Below, piece after piece: positions 7,894-15,134 of a stretch of 64,000 nt of DNA (within the stretch, counting starts at the first letter, position 1; each line of letters opens with the position of its first letter). The stretch is from contig CAVSWP010000001.1 in assembly GCA_963731665.1 (NCBI GenBank), positions 62,001 through 126,000 on the forward strand, given 5' to 3'. The translations under genes were made by a program, and so were the position numbers. The notes beneath the pieces were generated by a model. It did not search any database. It worked only from the letters and a program-made list of their open reading frames with translations, and had not been told where the DNA came from. This stretch comes from Chersky-840 sp035604715. GTDB taxonomy: Bacteria > Actinomycetota > Acidimicrobiia > Acidimicrobiales > UBA8190.

Positions 7894-9192
7894 TCATCCG
7901 AACAGTGAGCGGAACGCCGCCAACGACGCGTTGAACTGCCCATCGAGCAGATCGTGCGAACCGTCGGGGGCGTCGTAGTTGAAATATGCGGTCCAGGCCA
8001 CGTTGTGCTGGACGATCCAGGACGCGAACTGGTCCATGAAGTACGGATCGTCTCCCATGCCGTGGCCGTCACTGGTGATGTCCATGCCCCACTCGGGCAA
8101 GACGATGGGCCGGGACTCAGACGCCGCGAAGCTCGACAGCCAGTCGAGACCCCACGACTGTGACAGTTGATTCGCCCACGCGTTCTGCGGAGTCGGGGGC
8201 GTCGACCACCCTTCGTCGTACATGTCGAGGCCGATGTAGTCGACGTATGCGCTCCCGGGATACGTCTGGAGCGGTGTGTACGCGCTCCCGAACGACCCGC
8301 CGGCGTTGGGATTCCACACGAACTTGAACGATTGGCCCGGTACCGATCGCATCGAGGTCACGATGTTGCGGAAGTACGCCGCGAAGTTCGACGCGTCGGT
8401 GGCGTTTGTGACCGCCCACGGGTACCAACTGCCGTTGAACTCCCATCCCAGCCGGAGCACGGCGTTCGGTGCGCCGCCCGACACCAGAGAGTTCGCCAGC
8501 GTGACGAAGTACGAGTTGTACTGCCCGGCGGCTCCGGCCGCCAACGTCCCTTGGGCGTTGCCGTTGGCGTCGGTGGGGATGATGGGTACACCCAGTACGA
8601 GGGTGTAGCCGCTGCCCCGCCAGGAGCTCGTGATCCACGACACGGTGCTGTTGTCGGAGACTCCCCCCCATCCTTCGTCGCTCGGCAGATAGTCCGCCGC
8701 GTAGACGGGGTGTGTTCCCGTGGCGGCCGCGAAGCTCCGTACCCCCGACGGGTCCCCCGACCCCACGTACACCCCGAAGGGGATCGACTGCGAGGTGCGC
8801 GCCGGAGCCGCCGGCGAGGCCTTCACGGGGGGCGGGGCCGGTGCCGGCGTCACCTTGGACACCACCGTGCTCGACACCGTCCGGGCCGGCGCGCTGGTGG
8901 GGACCACGGGGGGCGCCGTGGTGGTCGTGGGGGAGGTAGCGGAGGTGGAGGTGGTGGTGGTACCCGCCGGGTCCCGCCCGGCCGCCCCGCTGCGCCCCAG
9001 CGTGCCGCCCGTGCCGGAGGTGGTGGCCGGGGTGGCCGACGCCGAGGGCCGCGACGAGCCGGTCAGGTCGACGGCGACGGTCAGGGTCAGCGCCAAGCCG
9101 AGCATGGCGACGACGAGCTCCTTGGGCAGCCAGATCAAGCGCCCCATTCCCGTGCTCCGCATGACTCCCAGTGGTGAAATAGAACGAGCCAC
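7894..9192 (-). CDS. exported GH26-like glycoside hydrolase, paralogue
   Basis: A 432-residue protein with an N-terminal membrane segment at about residues 26-43 and no clear lipobox. A long Ser/Thr/Pro-rich spacer (about 45-135) is followed by a GH26-like barrel. Candidate catalytic residues are Glu 251 in LRLGWEFNGSWYPW and Glu 367 in VLPEWGMD. It is closely similar along the barrel to the product of 6505-7620 (shared HPxxAxDYL, WNPN.GGS, PGSAYVDYIG), so the pair arose by duplication. Here the linker is N-terminal, whereas the other has it C-terminal with Fn3. The start is uncertain: GTG 9192, ATG 9162 and ATG 9147 are in frame, and the last has GGAG about 8 nt upstream. The 273 bp between the two genes holds the riboswitch candidate of the downstream gene. 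Confidence 0.82.
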   Translation of the reverse strand: MARSISPLGVMRSTGMGRLIWLPKELVVAMLGLALTLTVAVDLTGSSRPSASATPATTSGTGGTLGRSGAAGRDPAGTTTTSTSATSPTTTTAPPVVPTSAPARTVSSTVVSKVTPAPAPPPVKASPAAPARTSQSIPFGVYVGSGDPSGVRSFAAATGTHPVYAADYLPSDEGWGGVSDNSTVSWITSSWRGSGYTLVLGVPIIPTDANGNAQGTLAAGAAGQYNSYFVTLANSLVSGGAPNAVLRLGWEFNGSWYPWAVTNATDASNFAAYFRNIVTSMRSVPGQSFKFVWNPNAGGSFGSAYTPLQTYPGSAYVDYIGLDMYDEGWSTPPTPQNAWANQLSQSWGLDWLSSFAASESRPIVLPEWGMDITSDGHGMGDDPYFMDQFASWIVQHNVAWTAYFNYDAPDGSHDLLDGQFNASLAAFRSLFG

Positions 9193-9546
9193 GTCTCTCG
9201 TGGCTCATTGACCACTATCGGCGCTCGTTTTGACCACCTTGAGCACTCGGCTTGCCCAACGGGTGCCTACGGAACGTGGCTGCGGAGCTATCTCAGGGCC
9301 CTGGGGAGCCGCGGTGGCGGGTCGGGGACACCCCCCACGTAGGCACCAGGGTGCGAGGGGCCCGCCGGCGGCCACCAGCGCCGGGTTCACCCAAAAAACG
9401 ACCAAAAGTATTTCTCTGAACTCTCTACGCGCGAAAAACCCCGTTGATACCCTGTTGAGATCACGGCGGAAGTTGCATCCGGTACGCATCCGGGGCTCGG
9501 AGCCCAGGCGAGCGGAGAACACGACGGGGGGGCGGACGTCCTCCGG
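9193..9546. other. 354-bp divergent intergenic region with a 10-bp inverted repeat
   Basis: This lies between the GH26-like paralogue (minus) and the membrane protein gene (plus). GGTGCCTACG at 9262-9271 pairs perfectly with CGTAGGCACC at 9338-9347, enclosing 66 bases that contain further complementary G/C blocks (GCGG.GCT with AGC.CGC). The right half (about 9390-9480) is unusually A/T-rich for this DNA and is the likely promoter area. No open frame here looks genuine. The paired arms could be the closing stem of a structured leader RNA for the minus-strand gene, or a protein-binding site. Confidence 0.5.
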
Positions 9547-10191
9547 TTGCCGTCCCTGCGCGCCGTCGCCCGCCATGCGCTTCCGGCCCTGCTCGAGAGC
9601 ACGATCGTGCCCGGCGCGCTCTTCTACCTGGTCCTGCTGCTCGACGGCTTCCACGGCGCCCTGATCGCCGCCCTGGCCTGGTCGGTGCTGGCCCTGGGAC
9701 GCCGGCTGGTGCAGGGGCGGAAGGTCCCCGCCGTCCTGGTGTTGAGCGTGTTCCTGGTGAGCGCCCGCACGGTGGTCGCCTACGTCACCGGCAGCGCCTT
9801 CTTGTACTTCGTGCAGCCCACGGCGAGCACCTTCCTCGTGGCCGTGCTGTTCCTCGTCACCGCCGCGGTCCGGCGTCCCATCATCGAGCGCCTGGCTCGT
9901 GACTTCTGCCCCCTGGACCCCGAGATGTTCTCCCGGCCCTTCGTGCGCCGCTTCTTCCTACGGTTGTCGCTGCTGTGGTTCGTGGTTCTCGCCACCCAGG
10001 CCGGTTTCGTCATGTGGCTGCTGCTCGAGTCGTCGGTGCGGACGTTCGTCGTCGAGCGCTCGCTCGTCTCGGGCGTCCTCACCGCGGGCGGCATCGTCCT
10101 CTCGACTCTGTGGTTCGTGCGCGTCATGCGCACCGCCGGGCTCACCGTGCGTTTCAGCGGCGCCCTCGAGCCCCCCAGCGCGACCGCCTGA
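9547..10191 (+). CDS. VC0807-type integral membrane protein
   Basis: A 214-residue hydrophobic protein with about five or six membrane segments (LVLLLDGF, ALIAALAWSVLAL, VPAVLVLSVFLV, FLVAVLFLVTAAV, WFVVLATQAGFVMWLLL, VLTAGGIVLSTLWFV). The cytoplasmic segment RRPIIERLARDFCPLDPEMF is a signature I associate with the actinobacterial VC0807-named family, whose function is unknown. The frame opens at TTG 9547; no ATG/GTG or ribosome site supports the start well, so the true start may differ. It stands alone, divergent from the GH26-like gene. Confidence 0.7.
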   Translation: MPSLRAVARHALPALLESTIVPGALFYLVLLLDGFHGALIAALAWSVLALGRRLVQGRKVPAVLVLSVFLVSARTVVAYVTGSAFLYFVQPTASTFLVAVLFLVTAAVRRPIIERLARDFCPLDPEMFSRPFVRRFFLRLSLLWFVVLATQAGFVMWLLLESSVRTFVVERSLVSGVLTAGGIVLSTLWFVRVMRTAGLTVRFSGALEPPSATA

Positions 10192-10283
10192 CCTGCACCG
10201 CGGCCCGCTGCCCGCGGGTACCGTGAGTCCTGGGTTCCCAGGCATCGGGTCCGGTACCCGTCCGGTGGCGCGAGAGGGGCGAC

Positions 10284-11060
10284 ATGGCAGGCGACGCGGG
10301 GCCCGTAGCCCTGGTGGGCAGCGGGGAGTTCCTGGCCGTGATGGAAGCGGTCGACGCCGGGCTGCTCGAGGGTCGTCCCCGACGCGCCGTCGTCCTGCCC
10401 ACCGCGGCGGCGCGCGAAGGCGACGAGCGCGTGGCCTACTGGCTCGAGCTGGGCCGCACCCACTACGAGGCCATGGGGGTCGAGCCCGTGCTCCTCGACG
10501 TGCGCACGCGAAAAGACGCCGACGACCCCGACACCGTGGCGCGGGTCGAGGGGGCGGGGCTCGTCTACCTGTCGGGAGGCGACCCCCACCACTTGTCGAA
10601 CACCATGCGTTCGAGCGCGCTGTGGCGCGCCATCGTGGCGGCATGGCACGGGGGAGCGGCTCTGGCCGGGTGCTCGGCCGGGGCCATGGCACTCACCGCC
10701 GGGGCTCCGGACAACCTCCGTCCCACCGGCGCGGCGGCCCGGGAGGCACCGGAACGACCCGGGGTCGCCAACGGGCTCGGCCTCGTCGGGGGCCTGGCCG
10801 TCATCCCCCATTTCGACCAGATGGAGCGGTGGCGCCCGGGGGCGCTGGCCTGGTTCGCCTCGTGGCAGCCGCCGAGGACGGCCCTGGTCGGCGTGGAGGA
10901 GGAGACCGCCCTGGTGTGGACGGGTGATCGGTGGCAGGTCCAGGGTGCCGGCGCGGTGTGGGTCCTCGGCCCCTCGGGCCGGGACCGCTTCGGGGCCGGA
11001 GTCGAGGTGCCGTTGGCCGGGACGGGGCTCTCCGCCTCCGCCCCGTCGGGCCCATCGTGA
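10284..11060 (+). CDS. S51-type (cyanophycinase-like) serine peptidase family protein
   Basis: A 258-residue cytosolic protein of the class I glutamine-amidotransferase-like fold, peptidase S51 branch (cyanophycinase/dipeptidase E relatives). Visible signatures: the start strand VALVGSGEF, YLSGGDPHHL (the conserved GG-D loop), the nucleophile elbow GCSAGAMAL with Ser near residue 134, and a downstream VIPHFDQM with the candidate catalytic His. Start ATG 10284 is preceded by GAGAGGGG. No cyanophycin synthetase is visible nearby, so a cyanophycin substrate is not implied; hydrolysis of acidic dipeptides is equally possible. Confidence 0.8.
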   Translation: MAGDAGPVALVGSGEFLAVMEAVDAGLLEGRPRRAVVLPTAAAREGDERVAYWLELGRTHYEAMGVEPVLLDVRTRKDADDPDTVARVEGAGLVYLSGGDPHHLSNTMRSSALWRAIVAAWHGGAALAGCSAGAMALTAGAPDNLRPTGAAAREAPERPGVANGLGLVGGLAVIPHFDQMERWRPGALAWFASWQPPRTALVGVEEETALVWTGDRWQVQGAGAVWVLGPSGRDRFGAGVEVPLAGTGLSASAPSGPS

Positions 11061-11075
11061 CCTCCCCCTGGAATG

Positions 11076-11087
11076 TTGCGTACGCAA
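11076..11087. promoter_or_regulatory. 12-bp perfect palindrome upstream of the pirin gene
   Basis: TTGCGTACGCAA is perfectly self-complementary and lies 50 bp upstream of the pirin ATG, in the only gap between the S51 peptidase and pirin genes. Size, symmetry and position fit an operator for a dimeric helix-turn-helix regulator; the regulator is not in the window. Confidence 0.4.
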
Positions 11088-11136
11088 ACAGTGTTGTTCG
11101 AGAGGTAAAGCTGGGACCGACCCGAGGAGGCACGCC

Positions 11137-12096
11137 ATGCCGGCGGTGACCGTTGACGACATCTCTTCTGTGCCCCGCCTGGCGGTGGCCGAGCCCGGCG
11201 CTCGGGAACGACCGGTGGTGTCGGTGACCGAGGCCCCCTCGGGGTTCGAGGGCGAGGGCTTCCCCGTACGGCGCGCCTTCGCCGGCGTCGACCTGGCCCA
11301 GCTCGACCCGTTCGTCCACATGGACCAGATGGGTGAGGTGGAGTACGCCCCGGGCGAGCCCAAGGGAACGGCGTGGCACCCGCACCGGGGCTTCGAGACC
11401 GTGACCTACATGATCGACGGCACCTTCCAGCACCAGGACTCCACCGGGGGCGGGGGGCTCATCACCAACGGCGACACCCAGTGGATGACCGCCGGTGCGG
11501 GCATCCTCCACATCGAACGGCCCCCCGAGGCCCTGGTCAGCGCGGGCGGGCTCTTCCACGGCATCCAGCTGTGGGTGAACCTCCCTTCCCGGGACAAGTG
11601 GGTGGCGCCCCGCTACCAGGACATCCGGGCCGGCCAGGTGGCGCTGGTGGCCTCCCCCGACGGGGGCGCGTTGGTCCGGGTCATCGCCGGTGAGCTCGAC
11701 GGGCACGGCGGCCCCGGCGTGACCCACACGCCCATGGCCATGGCGCATGTCACGGTCAGTCCGGGCGCACGCGTGACACTGCCGTGGAACCCCGACCACA
11801 ACGCCCTGCTCTATGTGCTGGCCGGAGAGGGGTCGGTGGGGACCGAGGGCCGCCCGGTGCGCATGGGCCAACTGGCGGTGTTCGGCCCCGGCGACACCCT
11901 CGTCATCTCGGCCCGCGACCGCCAGGAGTCGCGTGCGCCCCAGCTCGACGTGCTCGTGCTCGGCGGCCGGCCCATCGGTGAGCCGGTCGTCACCTACGGC
12001 CCCTTCGTGATGAACACCCGTGCCGAGATCGTCCAGGCATTGGACGATTTCCAGCACGGCAAGCTCGGCTCCATCCCCGCCGATCACATCGGCTAG
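11137..12096 (+). CDS. pirin family protein
   Basis: Bicupin protein of 319 residues. The N-terminal cupin carries the pirin metal ligands in a typical order: DPFVHMDQMG, then GTAWHPHRGFETVTYMIDG (His-x-His plus Glu), followed by GDTQWMTAGAGILHIE. The C-terminal cupin includes NPDHNALLYVLAGEGSVG. Pirins are iron-binding; some act as quercetinases, others as redox sensors, and sequence alone does not decide between them. Start ATG 11137 has a strong GAGGAGG 7-9 nt upstream; the frame extends further 5' but without family sequence. A perfect 12-bp palindrome at 11076-11087 is a likely operator. The gene converges on the PrxQ gene with 11 bp between stops. Confidence 0.93.
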   Translation: MPAVTVDDISSVPRLAVAEPGARERPVVSVTEAPSGFEGEGFPVRRAFAGVDLAQLDPFVHMDQMGEVEYAPGEPKGTAWHPHRGFETVTYMIDGTFQHQDSTGGGGLITNGDTQWMTAGAGILHIERPPEALVSAGGLFHGIQLWVNLPSRDKWVAPRYQDIRAGQVALVASPDGGALVRVIAGELDGHGGPGVTHTPMAMAHVTVSPGARVTLPWNPDHNALLYVLAGEGSVGTEGRPVRMGQLAVFGPGDTLVISARDRQESRAPQLDVLVLGGRPIGEPVVTYGPFVMNTRAEIVQALDDFQHGKLGSIPADHIG

Positions 12097-12107
12097 GCCC
12101 GGCGGCC

Positions 12108-12563
12108 CTAGGGGGTGTGCTGCTTGAGCACCTCCAGGGCGCGATCGGCGTGCTTGGCCATGTTCACTTCGCTGTTGATCACGGCCATGACCTTGCTGTC
12201 GGTGCCGATGACGAAGGTGGCGCGCTTGTTGGGGAGGATGCTCAGGCCCCGCTTGACACCGAACTGGGCGGCCACGATGCGGTCGGGGTCCGACAACAGG
12301 GGGTAGTCGAAGGAGTGCATCTCCGAGAACTGGCGCTGCTTGTCGACGGAGTCGGCGCTGATCCCCACCCGTTGCGCCCCCACCCCCTCGAACTCGGCCT
12401 TCATGTCACGGAAGTGACAGCTCTCCCGGGTACATCCCATGGTCATGGCGGCCGGATAGAAGAACAGCACCACCGGCCCCTTGGCCAGGAACTCGCTCAG
12501 GCGCCGTTTGGTCCCGCTCTCGTCGGGAAGCTCGAAGTCCGCCACCACGTCACCGGTATCCAT
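12108..12563 (-). CDS. bcp: peroxiredoxin, PrxQ/BCP family
   Basis: Thiol peroxidase of 151 residues that reduces H2O2 and organic hydroperoxides in the cytosol. The active-site loop reads PAAMTMGCTRESCHFRD: the peroxidatic Cys and a resolving Cys five residues later mark the PrxQ/BCP type. The usual TPGCT is here TMGCT, an unusual replacement of the Pro two residues before the Cys. The rest (VVLFFYPA, VGISADSVDKQRQF, FPLLSD-like DYPLLSD, RATFVIGTD) is standard and full length. ATG 12563 is the only good start. It converges with pirin, another redox-linked protein. Confidence 0.92.
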   Translation of the reverse strand: MDTGDVVADFELPDESGTKRRLSEFLAKGPVVLFFYPAAMTMGCTRESCHFRDMKAEFEGVGAQRVGISADSVDKQRQFSEMHSFDYPLLSDPDRIVAAQFGVKRGLSILPNKRATFVIGTDSKVMAVINSEVNMAKHADRALEVLKQHTP

Positions 12564-12632
12564 GGCCGCCGACGCTACCCCCCGGGCGGGCGCGGCGCCC
12601 GGTCGGGGGCGAGGTGCCGCCGGCCGCCGCGC

Positions 12633-13556
12633 TCAGTAGCCGGCGTCGAGGTCCACCCGCCCGAGCAGGGGCTCACCGGCGGCGAAGCGCCCCACGTTGT
12701 CCTGCACCCGGCCCGCGATCAGCCGCATGACCGCCTTCGAGCTCCCGGCGTTGTGCGGGGTGATGATGCAGTTGGGCATGGCCCACAGGCGATGTCCGTC
12801 GGGGAGCGGCTCGGGATCGGTCACGTCGAGGGCGGCTCCACCGATGGCCTTGCGCTCCAGGGCGTCGACGAGCGCAGCGGTGTCCACGTGGCCTCCGCGC
12901 GACACGTTCACCAGCCAGGCGTGCTCGTGCATGATGTCGAGCTCGGGGGCGCCGATGATGTGCCGGGTCTCGGGGGTGAGCGCCAGTGCCAGCACCACCA
13001 CGCGGGCGTCGGTGAGGGCCTCGTGCAGGTGCGCGCTGGTGAGCGTGCGCAGGGCCCCGGGCACGGCGTCAGGGTGACGGCGCACCACGGTGACCTCGGC
13101 CCCGAAGGGAGCCAGGAACCCCACCAGGGTCGAGGCGATGCCGCCGCCGCCGAGGATGGTCACCGGTTGGCCGGCCAGCGCCGTGACCCGGGTGGGCTCC
13201 CACGACGACGCCCGGGCCGACACCCCCAGCGAATGCAGGCCCGCCAGGGCCAGGGCCAAGGCGTGCTCGGCGATCAGCGAGGAATGCGCACCCTTGCTGC
13301 ACGTCCACGTCCGACCGTCGGACACGAGGCCGGCGCCCAGGAAGCTCTCGATCCCCGCCCCCGGGAGGTGCACCCACCGGATCCCGGGGAACTCCTCGAG
13401 GACCGACCCCAGGCGACCGGGCCCCGACCAGTCCATCCACACCAGGGCCTCGGCCTCCTCCACCGGCACCACCCGACCGCCCCCGGCCGCCACGGCCTGC
13501 GCGGCGAGGGGCCAGTCCGGTTCGATGGCGACCAACGGCTGGTGCGGGGGGACCAC
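12633..13556 (-). CDS. D-isomer-specific 2-hydroxyacid dehydrogenase
   Basis: NAD(P)-dependent dehydrogenase of 307 residues, oxidising or forming D-2-hydroxyacids. The Rossmann motif is VTILGGGGIASTLVGFL (GGGGIA, in place of the usual GxGxxG). The catalytic triad is visible: Arg in NVSRGGHVD, Glu in DVTDPEPLPDGH and His in ITPHNAGSS. The substrate cannot be told. It starts at GTG 13556 and lies on the same strand as the ketoacyl synthase upstream, with 86 bp between them that contain a repeated 15-mer, so co-transcription is possible but unproven. Confidence 0.85.
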   Translation of the reverse strand: MVPPHQPLVAIEPDWPLAAQAVAAGGGRVVPVEEAEALVWMDWSGPGRLGSVLEEFPGIRWVHLPGAGIESFLGAGLVSDGRTWTCSKGAHSSLIAEHALALALAGLHSLGVSARASSWEPTRVTALAGQPVTILGGGGIASTLVGFLAPFGAEVTVVRRHPDAVPGALRTLTSAHLHEALTDARVVVLALALTPETRHIIGAPELDIMHEHAWLVNVSRGGHVDTAALVDALERKAIGGAALDVTDPEPLPDGHRLWAMPNCIITPHNAGSSKAVMRLIAGRVQDNVGRFAAGEPLLGRVDLDAGY

Positions 13557-13587
13557 GGCACCGGAGCCTACGACAGGTGTCGCGCCG

Positions 13588-13630
13588 GGAAGTCAGGCGC
13601 CACCGCAGAGCGCCCGGAAGTCAGGCGCCA
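13588..13630. repeat. 15-bp direct repeat between ketoacyl synthase and dehydrogenase genes
   Basis: GGAAGTCAGGCGCCA occurs at 13588-13602 and again at 13616-13630, 13 bases apart, directly after the ketoacyl synthase stop on the minus strand. It may be a local duplication or part of a regulatory site; each copy contains the palindrome GGCGCC. Confidence 0.6.
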
Positions 13631-13642
13631 GGTAGCCGGGCG

Positions 13643-14851
13643 TCAGCCCGAGGCGGCCTCGAGGACCAGGACGCCGTTGTGGCCACCCATGCCGAGAGAC
13701 GACTTCACGATGGGCCCCTCGACACAGGCGGTGGGACCGTCGAGCAGGCGCGGGTGGCCCTTGGCGACGCGCGGCGGGGCGGGGATGACGCCGCGCTCGA
13801 ACCCGTACAGCGAGGCCAGGAGCTCCACCGAACCGGCCGCCGCCTGGCAGTGGCCGGCCAGCGGCTTGACCGAGAAGAGCCCTTGGGCGTTGGGGAACAG
13901 CTCGTCGAACATGGCGGCCTCGGTGGTGTCGCACTGCTTGGTGCCCGGCCCGTGCGCGTTCATGTAGGCGATGTCCCCCGCCGCCACCCCGGCGTTGTCG
14001 AGCGCCTCGGTGAAGGCCCGGCGCACCTCGGCGTAGCCCGGGGCGATGGAGATGGCGTGGTAGCCGTCGTGGGTCATGGCCCCGCCGAGCACCTTGGCGT
14101 AGGCGCCCTGGGGCTGGCGCGACAAGATGAAGCCCACCGAGGCCTCGCCGGCGGTGAAGCCGCGGCTGCCTTCCTGGAAGGGGCGGCACACGTCCATGGA
14201 CGGGCCGTCCATGATCATGACCCCCACCTGCGCGAAGGCCGCCGCGCCGTCGGGGGTGATGGACATGTCCGAGGTGAGCACGAGCACGTCGTCGACGATG
14301 CCGGCGTCGATCCACATCTTGGCGGTGAGGATGCCGGCCACCCCCGAGGCGCACATCGCCGTCACCGACATCGTGGGCCCGTGGAAGTCGAACTCCCGGT
14401 TGACGGCGGTGAGGACGGTGGAGGGCATGAGCTGCAGGATCTGGCGCTTGGAGGTGTGGAAGCCCTTGCGGTGGTGGAACTCCCGCCACGCCCGCACGTC
14501 GCCGAGGACCAGTCCGTGGATGACCCCCACCACCCGGCCCGGGCGCCAGCCCCGGTCCTGGGCGTTGTGGACGGCCTCGCGTGCCGCGTGCCGGACGGCC
14601 TGGGAGAAGGTGCTCGAGCCGTCGGAGGGGTTGCCGTCGTCGGAGATGGGCGCCGCCCACACCACGTCGTTCTCGAAGTACGGCGCGAACCCGGTAAGGG
14701 GCCGGACCGCCGACTCGCCTGACAACAGCCCCTCGATGAGGAGCTTGTGGCCCCACCCGTAGCCGGTGACCGCGCCCACTCCACACAGGGAGACGGGATC
14801 CTGGACGAGCGCGGCGTACGCTCTTTTGTCCTGTCGGGCTGCCAACGACAC
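13643..14851 (-). CDS. stand-alone beta-ketoacyl synthase (KAS II/FabF-like)
   Basis: Condensing enzyme of 402 residues that would perform decarboxylative Claisen condensation in fatty-acid or polyketide synthesis. The catalytic set is intact: Cys in VTAMCASGVAG, His in NAHGPGTKQCDTTE and His in SVKPLAGHCQAAAG, plus the C-terminal GMGGHNGVLVLE. Start GTG 14851 was preferred because AGAGGAG lies 8 nt upstream; the frame opens 39 bp earlier. No acyl carrier protein, acyltransferase or ketoreductase gene is close, so it is not in an obvious FAS or PKS cluster. The N-terminal third (for example RVVGVIHGLVLGDVRAWREF) departs from housekeeping FabF, suggesting a specialised role. Confidence 0.85.
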   Translation of the reverse strand: MSLAARQDKRAYAALVQDPVSLCGVGAVTGYGWGHKLLIEGLLSGESAVRPLTGFAPYFENDVVWAAPISDDGNPSDGSSTFSQAVRHAAREAVHNAQDRGWRPGRVVGVIHGLVLGDVRAWREFHHRKGFHTSKRQILQLMPSTVLTAVNREFDFHGPTMSVTAMCASGVAGILTAKMWIDAGIVDDVLVLTSDMSITPDGAAAFAQVGVMIMDGPSMDVCRPFQEGSRGFTAGEASVGFILSRQPQGAYAKVLGGAMTHDGYHAISIAPGYAEVRRAFTEALDNAGVAAGDIAYMNAHGPGTKQCDTTEAAMFDELFPNAQGLFSVKPLAGHCQAAAGSVELLASLYGFERGVIPAPPRVAKGHPRLLDGPTACVEGPIVKSSLGMGGHNGVLVLEAASG

Positions 14852-15134
14852 GGTGTGAACTCCTCTGGTCGGTCGGGGAAGGGCCAACACAGTAGGCCTG
14901 AGACAGATGTTCGTAAAGGGGCGAAAGTGACTTTCTTGGTCAGTGTGGCGACTGACCTGCCGAAATAACGAGGGGCAATTTCCGGCCGTCTCGGTCGCCG
15001 GCGGGAATCACATTGTTGTTGTTTTGTTGTGGGAGGGCCCCGGTCCGACACGGTCCGTGGCATTGGCCCATTCGGCCGTCACCCACCCGGTGAGCAGGGT
15101 CAAGATCGCCCCCCTCGGCGCCGATAGCCAGGGT

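Noticed and set aside
10284..11060. Cyanophycinase as a specific call for the S51 protein.
   Set aside because: No cyanophycin synthetase is visible and the motifs do not separate cyanophycinase from dipeptidase E relatives.
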